17,224 nucleotides of DNA from CBDUXP01 sp965371225 [NCBI: uncultured bacterium] (lineage in GTDB: Bacteria > Abyssobacteria > SURF-5 > CBDUXP01). The notes beneath the pieces are model-generated. The model worked only from the letters and a program-made list of their open reading frames with translations. It made no database searches and had not been told where the DNA came from. The DNA lies in NCBI GenBank assembly GCA_965371225.1, contig CBDUXP010000079.1, forward strand, positions 1 through 17,224, in the 5' to 3' direction. The first letter of the stretch is position 1; every line of letters starts with the position of its first letter. Positions 7,303-13,834 of the stretch are shown here, piece after piece. The position numbers were made by a program, and so were the translations under genes.

Positions 7303-7342
7303 AAAAGCAAGGCGCCCCGCTCCTGATAGGGAGCGGGGCGCC
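7303..7342 (-). terminator. Strong intrinsic terminator
   Basis: A perfect 13-bp stem (7330-7342 with 7311-7323) and a 6-base loop are followed on the minus strand by TTGCTTTTTA. This is the best terminator in the window. It sits 29 bases after the stop of the 30-codon ORF and 53 bases before the small Trp-rich gene, with no promoter visible between, so it may act as an attenuator for the downstream operon. Confidence 0.88.
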
Positions 7343-7371
7343 GCCAAACCGGTGTGTGTACTTTCGTACCG

Positions 7372-7464
7372 TCAGGACCAACGCTCCGCCCCCGGGGGCC
7401 CGTGCCACGAGCCGAAAATCGGCGCGTGCCCTTGCCTCCGCGTGTGTAAGGTGTTTGCCAGCAT
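7372..7464 (-). CDS. 30-codon small ORF in leader transcript
   Basis: ATG at 7464 with AAGGAG five bases upstream, among the best initiation sites in the window; 30 codons, ending TGG TCC TGA. The peptide begins MLANTLHTRRQGHAPIFG and ends PPGAERWS; it is basic, with two Trp and three His, and no membrane segment. It has its own promoter and is closed by the terminator at 7303-7342. There is no run of one amino acid such as classical amino-acid attenuator leaders show, although the last codons overlap the possible antiterminator arm. It could be a leader peptide or a small functional protein. I do not recognise a family. Confidence 0.5.
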   Translation of the reverse strand: MLANTLHTRRQGHAPIFGSWHGPPGAERWS

Positions 7465-7490
7465 TGGTTCTCCTTCGAAAGTAAGACGTA

Positions 7491-7518
7491 ATTGTACCAG
7501 GGGAATGGCAGAAGTCAA
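7491..7518 (-). promoter_or_regulatory. Near-consensus sigma70 promoter
   Basis: On the minus strand TTGACT (7518-7513), a 16-base spacer and TACAAT (7496-7491). Ten of twelve hexamer bases match the sigma70 consensus. Transcription should start near 7484, giving a leader of about 20 bases before the 30-codon ORF. No other promoter is visible between here and the thioesterase paralogue 2 operon. Confidence 0.75.
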
Positions 7519-7534
7519 GAAACAGTGTGCTTTC

Positions 7535-7558
7535 CCGGTGCCACAGATCGGCCACCGG
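7535..7558 (-). terminator. Possible terminator of thioesterase paralogue 3
   Basis: CCGGTG and CACCGG (7553-7558 with 7535-7540) form a 6-bp stem ten bases after the paralogue 3 stop codon. The following minus-strand sequence is only mildly T-rich (CTGTTTCTTG), and it overlaps the approach to the downstream -35. Confidence 0.35.
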
Positions 7559-7567
7559 CAGTTGCGA

Positions 7568-8413
7568 CTACGGCCGGCGCATCCGCCGCCACAGCAGTTG
7601 GCTGGTGCCGGACGCGAGCAGGCGGCCATCCTGCGCCCACACGCGTGCATACCCGCCCGCAATGCCCCGGCCCGATGCCGGCACGTCCGCCTCGCACAGC
7701 AGCCACGCCTGATCGGGCGCATACGCGTGGAACTGGACGGTGAGGTCCAAGCTCTGAATGCCATAGGGCGACGTCCCGGGATGCGGCGCGTGCGGACGCG
7801 TAGCGGCTGGAAACATGAAGCTGTCGATGGGGATCACCGTGCGCGCCGCATCCAGCACCGGATCCTCGAACGTCGCGGTGGGAATGTACCGCACCCACGC
7901 GTGTATTCGCGGCGGGTGGGCCGCGCCCGCCGCAGCGGTGAACGCCTCCACCGGCCGGTGATCCCAATTCAGGTAGAGCGACGGCGGCGGCCCCTGCCCT
8001 TCGGCCGCCCCCGCCATTAGCTCCTGCAGCGTAGGCAAGGATTCGGGGGCGGGTACCTCTGGCATGGGTGCAGCCTCGTGCGTGAGGCCCGCCCCCTCGC
8101 GCAGCAGCCACACCTGCGCCGTCAACACGGTGCGGCCGTCGTCCAGGAGGGTCACGCGCACCGGCGTCGCGCGGCGCCCCTCGCGCAGCGTGGTGACTTC
8201 CACATCCAAGGTTTCGCCCTGGGCTACGCTCACGTATTGACACGCATAGGAGGCCGGGAAGCGGTCCGGCGCCGCCGTGCCCGCCGCGCGCAGCGCCACG
8301 GCGGATAGATACCCGCCGTGTGGGCCAATGGGATTCTGCCAGTCGGGAGCCAGCCGCACGCGGTACCGGCCGTTGCTCCCCTCCAGCGCCGTATCGACGG
8401 CAAAATCACCCAT
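7568..8413 (-). CDS. Double-hotdog acyl-CoA thioesterase, paralogue 3
   Basis: The third TesB-like thioesterase, 281 residues. The ATG at 8413 has AGAGGGA upstream at about eight bases. It starts MGDFAVDTALEGSNGRYRV, nearly the same as paralogue 1. The N-terminal hotdog has GPHGGYLSAVALRAAG (30-45); the C-terminal one has FEDPVLDAARTVIPIDSFMFP with the putative catalytic Asp, LDLTVQFHAYAPDQAWLLCEA and ARVWAQDGRLLASGTSQLLW. It is separated from paralogue 2 by the promoter-leader-terminator unit, so it is probably transcribed apart from the rest. No promoter is evident in the 63 bases between its start and the tRNA terminator; readthrough from the tRNA promoters is a possibility. The C-terminus ends in a basic run (LLWRRMRRP). 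Confidence 0.85.
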   Translation of the reverse strand: MGDFAVDTALEGSNGRYRVRLAPDWQNPIGPHGGYLSAVALRAAGTAAPDRFPASYACQYVSVAQGETLDVEVTTLREGRRATPVRVTLLDDGRTVLTAQVWLLREGAGLTHEAAPMPEVPAPESLPTLQELMAGAAEGQGPPPSLYLNWDHRPVEAFTAAAGAAHPPRIHAWVRYIPTATFEDPVLDAARTVIPIDSFMFPAATRPHAPHPGTSPYGIQSLDLTVQFHAYAPDQAWLLCEADVPASGRGIAGGYARVWAQDGRLLASGTSQLLWRRMRRP

Positions 8414-8476
8414 CGACCATTCCCTCTCTCACAGCAGCCGGTGGAACTCCCCCTCCGGTCTCGGGGCCAAAGCTTC

Positions 8477-8508
8477 GCATCCCCCGCCGCAGGTGCGACG
8501 GGGGATGC
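8477..8508 (-). terminator. Terminator hairpin after the tRNA genes
   Basis: A 14-bp stem with one G-U pair (8495-8508 with 8477-8490) and a 4-base loop lies two bases beyond the 3' end of tRNA-Asp. The T-run after it is short (GAAGCTTTGG). Confidence 0.65.
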
Positions 8509-8510
8509 CC

Positions 8511-8587
<77 letters not shown>

Positions 8588-8633
8588 ACAGGCGAGATGC
8601 TACCGAACGCTCTGGTGCGATCCGCGGCCCCGG

Positions 8634-8707
8634 TGGGTAGTACTGGATTCGAACCAGTGACCTCCTGCTTGTAAGGCAGGCGCTCTAACCAACTGAGCTA
8701 ACCACCC
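8634..8707 (-). tRNA. tRNA-Val (anticodon TAC)
   Basis: A 74-base cloverleaf. The acceptor GGGTGGT pairs with ACTACCC (one G-U), the anticodon stem CCTGC/GCAGG encloses CTTACAA with anticodon TAC, and the T loop is GTTCGAATC. The discriminator A is followed by CCG, so CCA is not encoded. It lies 46 bases upstream of tRNA-Asp and is probably on the same transcript. Confidence 0.97.
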
Positions 8708-8743
8708 ATGGCGAGCCCCAGCGGCGGCCCAGAGCAGCTTCCG

Positions 8744-8771
8744 ATTATACGGGGTTCCCCCGGCGGGTCAA
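8744..8771 (-). promoter_or_regulatory. Promoter of tRNA-Val(TAC)/tRNA-Asp
   Basis: TTGACC (8771-8766), a 16-base spacer and a perfect TATAAT (8749-8744) on the minus strand. The expected start near 8737 lies about 30 bases before the tRNA 5' end. Confidence 0.8.
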
Positions 8772-8786
8772 GCGCGCCGGGCGCCG

Positions 8787-8860
8787 TGGGCGCTACTGGA
8801 CTCGAACCAGTGGCCTCTGCGATGTGAACGCAGCGCTCTAACCAACTGAGCTAAGCGCCC
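8787..8860 (-). tRNA. tRNA-Val (anticodon CAC)
   Basis: A 74-base cloverleaf. The acceptor GGGCGCT pairs perfectly with AGCGCCC, the anticodon stem CTGCG/CGCAG encloses TTCACAT with anticodon CAC, and the T loop is GTTCGAGTC. The discriminator A is followed by CG, so CCA is not encoded. It reads GTG codons, useful in a high-GC genome, alongside the TAC isoacceptor next door. Confidence 0.97.
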
Positions 8861-8883
8861 GCGCCGACCGGCCGCGGCCCGCC

Positions 8884-8912
8884 AGTATACGACCGCCCCC
8901 GGGGCAGGGCAA
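8884..8912 (-). promoter_or_regulatory. Promoter of tRNA-Val(CAC)
   Basis: TTGCCC (8912-8907), a 17-base spacer and TATACT (8889-8884) on the minus strand, just after the cpoB stop codon. The expected start near 8877 is about 17 bases before the tRNA. Confidence 0.65.
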
Positions 8913-8923
8913 CCGCGGGGCGC

Positions 8924-9826
8924 TTAGAGCCGCTTGAGTCGATTGCGCGCCAACTGCGCTTCGCTGCTGAACGGATAGACGTCGATCACCTGTTGGAAGG
9001 CGAGCTTCGCCTCGGGCGTCTGGCCCAGCTTCTCGCGGGCGTACCCGATTTTCAGCAGCGCGCTCGGCACCTTCGTCCCGCCCGGATAACGATCCACCAC
9101 GGACTGGTACGCCGCCACCGCGTCGGCAAACTTGCCCTCGGCGTAGTAACACTGCCCGATGTAGAACTGGGCATTGTTGGCATAGGTGCTCTTCGGGAAG
9201 CGGGCCAGGAAGCTCGCGAACGCGTCGCGCGCCAGCGCATAGTTCTGGCTGTGGTAGTCGTTCAGCGCGCTTTCGTACACGCCGAACTTCTCTTCCTCCG
9301 ACACCGCCGCTGCCGGGACGGCGGCTATCGTGGTGCTGCGGTCCGGCTCGGTTGGGGGCCTGCGCGGCGCAGGCGGCCCCGGCGCGCGGGCGGTGGGCGG
9401 CGGCCGGGGACGGTCCCTCGGGCTATCGCTGATCCGCGGAGGGGCCGTCTGCGTACGGCCGGGCTGCTGCGGGCGGGCCAGCCGGGGGAACAGGCTCCCG
9501 GAGGGGGCGGCAGCCGTCGCCCGCCCACCATTCCCATCGGCGAGCGCGGCGCGCAGATTCTGCAGTTCCGCGAGGACCAGCGCGAACTGCCCGGTCAGCT
9601 CGTCCACCTTCGCCTGCGTCACCTGCACGTCCGTGCGCAGGTCCTCAAGCGCCGCCCGAATCTCCGCCTGATTGCGCAGCAGGCGCCGGCTCTCTTCCTC
9701 GGTGGCCCGGGTGCGGGCGGGCGCCCGATAGGCGTTGGGATCCACGCGCTGTGCGCGGACCGGTAACACCCGACCACCCAGCAGCACCGCCGCCATCAGG
9801 GCGGCGGCCGTAACGACTCGCGCCAT
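8924..9826 (-). CDS. cpoB: Tol-Pal associated TPR protein CpoB (YbgF)
   Basis: A periplasmic protein that in model bacteria ties Tol-Pal constriction to peptidoglycan synthesis. The protein has 300 residues. I chose the ATG at 9826, 14 bases after the pal stop, because it opens with a signal peptide (1-25, cleavage after VRA). Domains: an N-terminal coiled coil (about 40-95, VDELTGQFALVLAELQNLRA), a Pro/Arg-rich linker (about 105-172) and three tetratricopeptide repeats (180-300) with FYIGQCYYAEGKFADAVAAY at the core and a YP-x(n) spacing between helices. The linker is long and of low complexity compared with the E. coli protein (263 residues). It is the last gene of the tat-tol operon, the normal position for cpoB after pal. 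The ribosome binding site is weak, so coupling to pal is likely. Confidence 0.9.
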   Translation of the reverse strand: MARVVTAAALMAAVLLGGRVLPVRAQRVDPNAYRAPARTRATEEESRRLLRNQAEIRAALEDLRTDVQVTQAKVDELTGQFALVLAELQNLRAALADGNGGRATAAAPSGSLFPRLARPQQPGRTQTAPPRISDSPRDRPRPPPTARAPGPPAPRRPPTEPDRSTTIAAVPAAAVSEEEKFGVYESALNDYHSQNYALARDAFASFLARFPKSTYANNAQFYIGQCYYAEGKFADAVAAYQSVVDRYPGGTKVPSALLKIGYAREKLGQTPEAKLAFQQVIDVYPFSSEAQLARNRLKRL

Positions 9827-9840
9827 GGCGGACCTAGGCC

Positions 9841-10386
9841 TTAGCGGGCGACTTGGAATTGGGCGCGCCGGTTCAGGCGCCACGCCGACTCCGAACCCCC
9901 GCGCCGGGCGGGCCGCTCCTCGCCATAGGAGATGGTGTAGAGGCGGTCGGCGCTGACGCCTTTGCCGATCAAGTACTTGCGCACCGACTGGGCCCGCCGC
10001 TCGCCGAGCGCCAGGTTGTACTCCAGCGTGCCGCGTTCGTCGCAGTGGCCGGCGATCTGGACGCGCAGGGTGGTGTTCTCGCGGAGGTAGGCGCCGTTCG
10101 CATCGAGCGTGTCCTGTGCCGCGCCCTGCAGGGCGGCGCTGTTGTACTCGAAGTAGACGGTGTCCAGGCTGGAATCGCCCCGGAGACGCCCGCCGCGCAT
10201 GGAGCCCGCCGAGGCAACGTCCGGCCCCAGCTCGGATTCGTCGAGGACCCCTCGCCCGGTGCCGATGTTCGAGGTTTGCCCGCCGTCGCCCTGGAACGCC
10301 GGCTTGATCGACTGGTCCCGCGCACAACTTGCGAGCAGCACGCAGGCCGCAACGGTGAACGCCAATCGCCATACCCGTGATTGCAT
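9841..10386 (-). CDS. pal: Peptidoglycan-associated lipoprotein Pal
   Basis: An outer-membrane lipoprotein whose OmpA-like domain grips peptidoglycan and is relocated by the Tol machine at division. It has 181 residues. The ATG at 10386 is preceded by AAGGAAAG at good spacing and gives a lipoprotein signal with lipobox LASC (C21). The OmpA domain spans about 73-181, with TVYFEYNSAAL, the peptidoglycan-binding loop GHCDERGTLEYN (D116, R118), the helix ALGERRAQSVRKYL and SYGEERP. The segment from about 25 to 72 is a Gly/Ser-rich flexible tether, longer than the minimum. It lies 46 bases after tolB and 14 before cpoB, in the normal tolB-pal-cpoB order. Confidence 0.95.
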   Translation of the reverse strand: MQSRVWRLAFTVAACVLLASCARDQSIKPAFQGDGGQTSNIGTGRGVLDESELGPDVASAGSMRGGRLRGDSSLDTVYFEYNSAALQGAAQDTLDANGAYLRENTTLRVQIAGHCDERGTLEYNLALGERRAQSVRKYLIGKGVSADRLYTISYGEERPARRGGSESAWRLNRRAQFQVAR

Positions 10387-10432
10387 AGGTCTTTCCTTCA
10401 GTAGTTGGCCCGAACCAGCTTGCACTGTCCGG

Positions 10433-11779
10433 TTATCGGTAGGGGGACCACGCGGGCCCGGTGCAGGGCACGCCGCGCTTGGATACGCGCCGTGCGCCGG
10501 TGCCGTCGCCGCGAATGACCCAAATCTCGCTGGCCTGCTTGTTGGCGGACCGACTGTACGCCAGATGCCGTCCGTCCGGGGCCCACGAGGGATCCTCGGA
10601 GTTCGCGGTGCCGGAAGTCAGTTGTACCAAGCCGCTGCCGCGCGGCGTAACCGTCATGAGTTGGAAGACACCGTCCGCGAGACCGACAAACGCAATTCGA
10701 TCTCCCTGGGGGGACCACACTGGCGATGTAGTATACCCTACTCCATAGGAAATTCGCCGAACGTCCGCGCCTTCACGGTCCATGATGAATACTTGCGGGC
10801 TTCCGCCCCGGTCCGACACGAAAGCCAACTCCTGTCCGTTCGGGGACCACGAGGGTTGCGTGTCGACCCCGGAGGAGAAGGTCAAGCGCCGGAGCCGCTT
10901 GGTGGCCAGGGTCATTACGTAGACCTCGGTATTCCCGTCCCGGCTGAGGGCCAGGGCCAGCTCCCGCCCATCCGGTGACACGGCGGCGGCCGTGTTCAGC
11001 CCGTTGTAACCCGCGACCCGCTCGAACGCCCCGGTGGCCAAGGTGACCCGGTACAGGTCCGGATTGCCCGCGTGGTACGAGGTGTAGTACAGCTCCGTCG
11101 CGTCCGGCGCCCACGCGGGGGCCAGCACCAGGTCGCGCAGGCGGGTAATCTGGCGGGGATTGGCGCCGTCGTAGTCCATGAAATACAGCTCCTTGGCGCC
11201 CCGATCCAGGGACAGGAACGCGATCTGCGTCATGGCGACCCCCCGCTTGCCCGTGTAGGCCTGCACCACCTCATCGGCGAACGTGTGGGCGAAGGTGCGC
11301 AGGCCGGCGGGCCGGCCCCGGTAGCGCTTGCCGACCACTTGGCGATCGAACGCCACATCGAACGCGCGGACTTCCCAGACGACGGTGTCCCCCTCCCGCC
11401 GGTATTCGCCGAGAATGACACACTGCAAGCCCTTCAGCTTGGCCGCGGCCAGGTCATGCCCCTGCGCCGGAGGAGGGTAGTCGCGCACGACGAAGATGCC
11501 CGAGAAGGTTAGATCGTTCTGCAACACCGTTCGCAGGGTCGATCCCACGCCCCCCACGTCGCGCCCGTCCGGTTCCCGAAAGTGGGCGATCGCCGTGGGC
11601 ACCGTGCGCCGGCCGGACTGGCGAATTTCCAGTTCCATGTCCTGCGCCAGAAGCGGACGCCCGGCGAGGAGGCACAGGCCGAGTCCGCCGACTGCCACCG
11701 CCGCGCGGTGCCGCCTCCGGGTGCGGGGCGCGGGTGTGTTCCACGGTCGGGCGGGCAGGGGGGCAGGGCAATGGCGCAT
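10433..11779 (-). CDS. tolB: Tol-Pal system beta-propeller TolB
   Basis: The periplasmic partner that loads and unloads Pal under control of TolA. It has 448 residues (usual about 430). The ATG at 11779 abuts the TAG of the preceding gene, with GAGAGG upstream. The signal peptide has an unusually long basic n-region (1-25, with TRRRHR) and ends about A45 (RPLLA before QDMEL). Because TolB is normally Sec-exported, the Arg run probably just makes the n-region long, not a Tat signal. The N-terminal domain (46-170) has LTFSGIFVV and the TolB-type ILGEYRREGDTVVWEVRAFD. The six-blade PD40 propeller (about 180-440) repeats SPDG/WSPNG motifs, for example PSWSPNGQELAFVSDRGGSP. Confidence 0.94.
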   Translation of the reverse strand: MRHCPAPLPARPWNTPAPRTRRRHRAAVAVGGLGLCLLAGRPLLAQDMELEIRQSGRRTVPTAIAHFREPDGRDVGGVGSTLRTVLQNDLTFSGIFVVRDYPPPAQGHDLAAAKLKGLQCVILGEYRREGDTVVWEVRAFDVAFDRQVVGKRYRGRPAGLRTFAHTFADEVVQAYTGKRGVAMTQIAFLSLDRGAKELYFMDYDGANPRQITRLRDLVLAPAWAPDATELYYTSYHAGNPDLYRVTLATGAFERVAGYNGLNTAAAVSPDGRELALALSRDGNTEVYVMTLATKRLRRLTFSSGVDTQPSWSPNGQELAFVSDRGGSPQVFIMDREGADVRRISYGVGYTTSPVWSPQGDRIAFVGLADGVFQLMTVTPRGSGLVQLTSGTANSEDPSWAPDGRHLAYSRSANKQASEIWVIRGDGTGARRVSKRGVPCTGPAWSPYR

Positions 11780-12682
11780 CTACTCATCCTCTCCATATAC
11801 GAAGGCAAAACGGATCCCGAGGGTCGCGTCGGGATACTCGGACGGAAACGGGGGGAAGGGCGCGGCGCGGAGGACGGCGCGCACCCCGGACTGATCGAAG
11901 AGGGTATGCCCGCTGCCGCGCAGCACGGTGGGGGTGGCCTTTAGCTTTCCCGACCGTTCCAACTCGAAGCGGATCACCGCGCTCGCCCGGATCCCTGGTC
12001 CCAAGAGCCCACCCGGATCCAGCCACTGCGCCCAGATGCCCCGCCGCACCTGCTCGAGGTACCACGCGAGTTCGGGCGGCACCTCCGCCACCTCCGCCTC
12101 CATCTGCGTCCGCGGTTGGGGCGGCGGCGGTTCGGGTTCCGGCGGGGTCACCGGCTCAGGTTCCGGCGGCGGGGGCGGCGTCTCCTGTTTCGGCTCCGGC
12201 TTGGGCTCGGGCTTCGGTTCAGGCTTGGGCTCGGGCTTCGGCTCCGGTTTCGGCGCTACCACCGGTTTCGGCTTCGGCTTTGGTTTGGGCGGCGGCGGCT
12301 TGGGCTTCGGCTTCGGCGCCGGCGGTGGTTTGGGCTTCGCCAGTTGAACCAGGTCCACCTGAACCACCGGGGGGAGCGTCAGATCGCGATTCCGCTTCAC
12401 ATACGGCCACACCAGAATGCCCACGATCGCCAGCACGTGCGCCGCGAGGGACCAGCCGAGCAGGCGGCCCCACGGCGGCCGGTATGGCTCGAGCACGTCC
12501 AGCCCATGGGCCGCGCTCGTCCGGCGCGCGCCGGGCGCGGCCGCCCCGCCCACCCGGTGCTTACGCGAGCCGGGGCGCCCACGAGGGCGGGGGGGGGCTT
12601 GCTGTTGCAAGAGCATGCTGGCCGCCTCGTGGCCAGTGCGCGGCCTGGGTCGGGCGGAACGCGGCGGTGGGCGGCGGCTCAT
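11780..12682 (-). CDS. tolA: TolA/TonB-family energy-transducing protein
   Basis: Links the inner membrane to periplasmic or outer-membrane partners; its place before tolB argues for a TolA role. It has 300 residues: cytoplasmic basic Pro/Arg-rich tail (1-73), one membrane helix (about 74-95, LLGWSLAAHVLAIVGILVW), a Pro/Lys/Glu-rich spacer (115-192) and a C-terminal TonB-like domain (about 204-300) with VRRGIWAQW, SAVIRFELERSGKL and FDQSGVRAVLRAAPFPPFP. The ATG at 12682 overlaps the tatB stop (ATGA). An ATG at 12616 with GAGG upstream is a real alternative that removes 22 residues. Unusual: a cytoplasmic tail of over 70 residues, against a few in most TolA/TonB. The spacer replaces the alpha-helical domain II of E. 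coli TolA. TonB remains possible; tolQ and tolR are absent here. Confidence 0.85.
   Translation of the reverse strand: MSRRPPPRSARPRPRTGHEAASMLLQQQAPPRPRGRPGSRKHRVGGAAAPGARRTSAAHGLDVLEPYRPPWGRLLGWSLAAHVLAIVGILVWPYVKRNRDLTLPPVVQVDLVQLAKPKPPPAPKPKPKPPPPKPKPKPKPVVAPKPEPKPEPKPEPKPEPKPEPKQETPPPPPEPEPVTPPEPEPPPPQPRTQMEAEVAEVPPELAWYLEQVRRGIWAQWLDPGGLLGPGIRASAVIRFELERSGKLKATPTVLRGSGHTLFDQSGVRAVLRAAPFPPFPSEYPDATLGIRFAFVYGEDE
12188..12253 (-). repeat. Pro-Lys-Pro-Glu coding repeats in tolA
   Basis: Residues 144-165 of the TolA-like protein repeat PKPE about five times, encoded by imperfect 12-base units. Such rigid polyproline segments span the periplasm in TonB-type proteins. The number of units is likely to vary between strains. 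Confidence 0.85.
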
Positions 12683-13035
12683 TCGGGATGCAGGGGTGCC
12701 TGCGTGTCCGCAGGCTCGGCGGCATCGGGCACGGCCGGCGGGCCGGGGTTGGCTGGCGCGGGCACCGTGGCGGCCTGAATCTCTTCTGTCACGAGGCGCA
12801 GGTCTGCGGTCACGTCGGCGGCGTGCACGGCGTCGCGCACCGCGTCCACCTCGTCGCGCAGGGTGGCCGCCTCCGCCATCCCCTCCACGTGTTCGCGCAC
12901 TTCGCTGGCGGCCTCGCGCACTTGGCGCACGAGGCGGGCGCAGAAGCGAATCACCTCCGGCATGCGCTCCGGGCCGACCACGATGAGCAGCACCACCAGG
13001 GCGAAGAGAATCTCGAATGGGCCGATGCCGATCAT
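12679..13035 (-). CDS. tatB: Sec-independent translocase subunit TatB
   Basis: Receives Tat substrates together with TatC at the inner membrane. I chose the ATG at 13035 because it gives MIGIGPFEILFALVVLLIVV, the canonical TatB start with its early Glu (E8), and has GGGGA upstream; an in-frame ATG at 13047 would add four residues. It has 118 residues: membrane helix (about 5-20), hinge GPERMPEV, amphipathic helix with RFCARLVRQVREAASEVREHVE, then an acidic tail and a Pro/Ala-rich end. The GPER motif and long acidic helix favour TatB over TatA. It overlaps the tolA start by three bases and lies 61 bases after tatC. Confidence 0.87.
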   Translation of the reverse strand: MIGIGPFEILFALVVLLIVVGPERMPEVIRFCARLVRQVREAASEVREHVEGMAEAATLRDEVDAVRDAVHAADVTADLRLVTEEIQAATVPAPANPGPPAVPDAAEPADTQAPLHPE

Positions 13036-13096
13036 ACGAGTCCCCATCCCGTGAGGGATCGCTCGCGGGGCGTCGTTTGTCCGAGCGTGCGCCGCA

Positions 13097-13834
13097 TTAT
13101 TCGTCGGCCCCCGGAGACCGGGGCGGCGGCAGCACCCGCGCCAGGAGCAGGCTCAATTCGAACAGCACCCAGAGGGGCCCGGCGAGGAGCACTTGGCTGA
13201 TCACGTCGGGCGGAGTGAGTAAGGAGGCGAGGATGACCAGGCCGACGATGACGAAGCCGCGTTGCTTCGCGAGCGTCTGTGGCGTCACGATCCCCAGCCG
13301 CATCACGGCGAAGAGCACGAGCGGCAACTGGAACGCGACGCCGAAGCCCAGGATGATCTGGAACACCTTGTCCACGTAGTTCTGCAGACTGAACGCGGTG
13401 CGCACCAGTTCGGGGTCCATGAACCCGGCCATGAACCGGACCACGAGGGGCACGATGAGCATCCCCCCGAAGGCGAGCCCGCCGTACAGCAGCACGACCC
13501 CCGCGAGGATGGAACCGAGCACCACGCGCCGTTCGTGCGGCAGCAGCGCGGGCAGGCAGAACATGACCGTCTGATAGATCACATAGGGCAGCGCCAGCAC
13601 CAGGCCCGTATAGCCGGCCAAGTGGAGGGGCGCCATGAACGGCTCGAGCAGCGTGATCGCTTGGAGCGGCGTTTCGCCGGTGAGGTCGGCCAGCGGACGC
13701 ACGAGAACCTGCAGTATTTCGTTGCGAAAGACGTAGCCCACGCCGGCGCACGCGATCACCGCAACCAAAGCCCGAATGAGACGCGTCCGGAGTTCCATCA
13801 GGTGCTCCGTGAACGTCATCTGGACGTCGGCCAT
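13097..13834 (-). CDS. tatC: Sec-independent translocase subunit TatC
   Basis: The core receptor that binds twin-arginine signal peptides in the inner membrane. It has 245 residues with six predicted membrane helices. The N-terminus carries the signal-binding motif MTFTEHLMELRTRLI (6-20). Later marks are PALLPHERR, the inter-helix segment LQNYVDKVFQIILGFGVAFQLPLVL, and the last pair of helices with SLLTPPDVISQVLLAGPLWVLFE. The ATG at 13834 overlaps the tatA stop (TAATG). The order tatA-tatC-tatB is a variant of the E. coli order tatABC. The 61-base gap before tatB holds a 6-bp hairpin (13060-13087) of unknown meaning. Confidence 0.95.
   Translation of the reverse strand: MADVQMTFTEHLMELRTRLIRALVAVIACAGVGYVFRNEILQVLVRPLADLTGETPLQAITLLEPFMAPLHLAGYTGLVLALPYVIYQTVMFCLPALLPHERRVVLGSILAGVVLLYGGLAFGGMLIVPLVVRFMAGFMDPELVRTAFSLQNYVDKVFQIILGFGVAFQLPLVLFAVMRLGIVTPQTLAKQRGFVIVGLVILASLLTPPDVISQVLLAGPLWVLFELSLLLARVLPPPRSPGADE

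Larger units (their letters stand above)
7303..7484 (-). other. Candidate leader/attenuator transcript upstream of the thioesterase operon
   Basis: The predicted RNA runs from about 7484 (seven bases after the -10 at 7491-7496) to the T-run near 7303, about 180 nucleotides. Besides the 30-codon ORF and terminator it contains a hairpin at 7405-7428 (5 bp plus 4 bp around one mismatch) and a small stem at 7358-7369 closed by a GAAA tetraloop. Bases 7382-7387 (GGAGCG on the minus strand, inside the last ORF codons) can pair with CGCTCC of the terminator's first arm (7330-7335), a possible antiterminator. It could equally be a free-standing small RNA or small-protein mRNA. I recognise no known riboswitch class. 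Confidence 0.45.

Noticed and set aside
7244-7555. A 103-codon minus-strand frame covering the leader unit
   Set aside because: It reads straight through the terminator, has no ribosome binding site at its start, and competes with the better 30-codon ORF.
12188-12340. Regular short repeats that might suggest a CRISPR or a DNA satellite
   Set aside because: They are in-frame Pro-Lys/Pro-Glu codons in tolA, with no unique spacers.
11734-13200. A 488-codon plus-strand frame opposite tolA and tatB
   Set aside because: Low-complexity mirror of the proline-rich tolA; no ribosome binding site and no recognisable domain.
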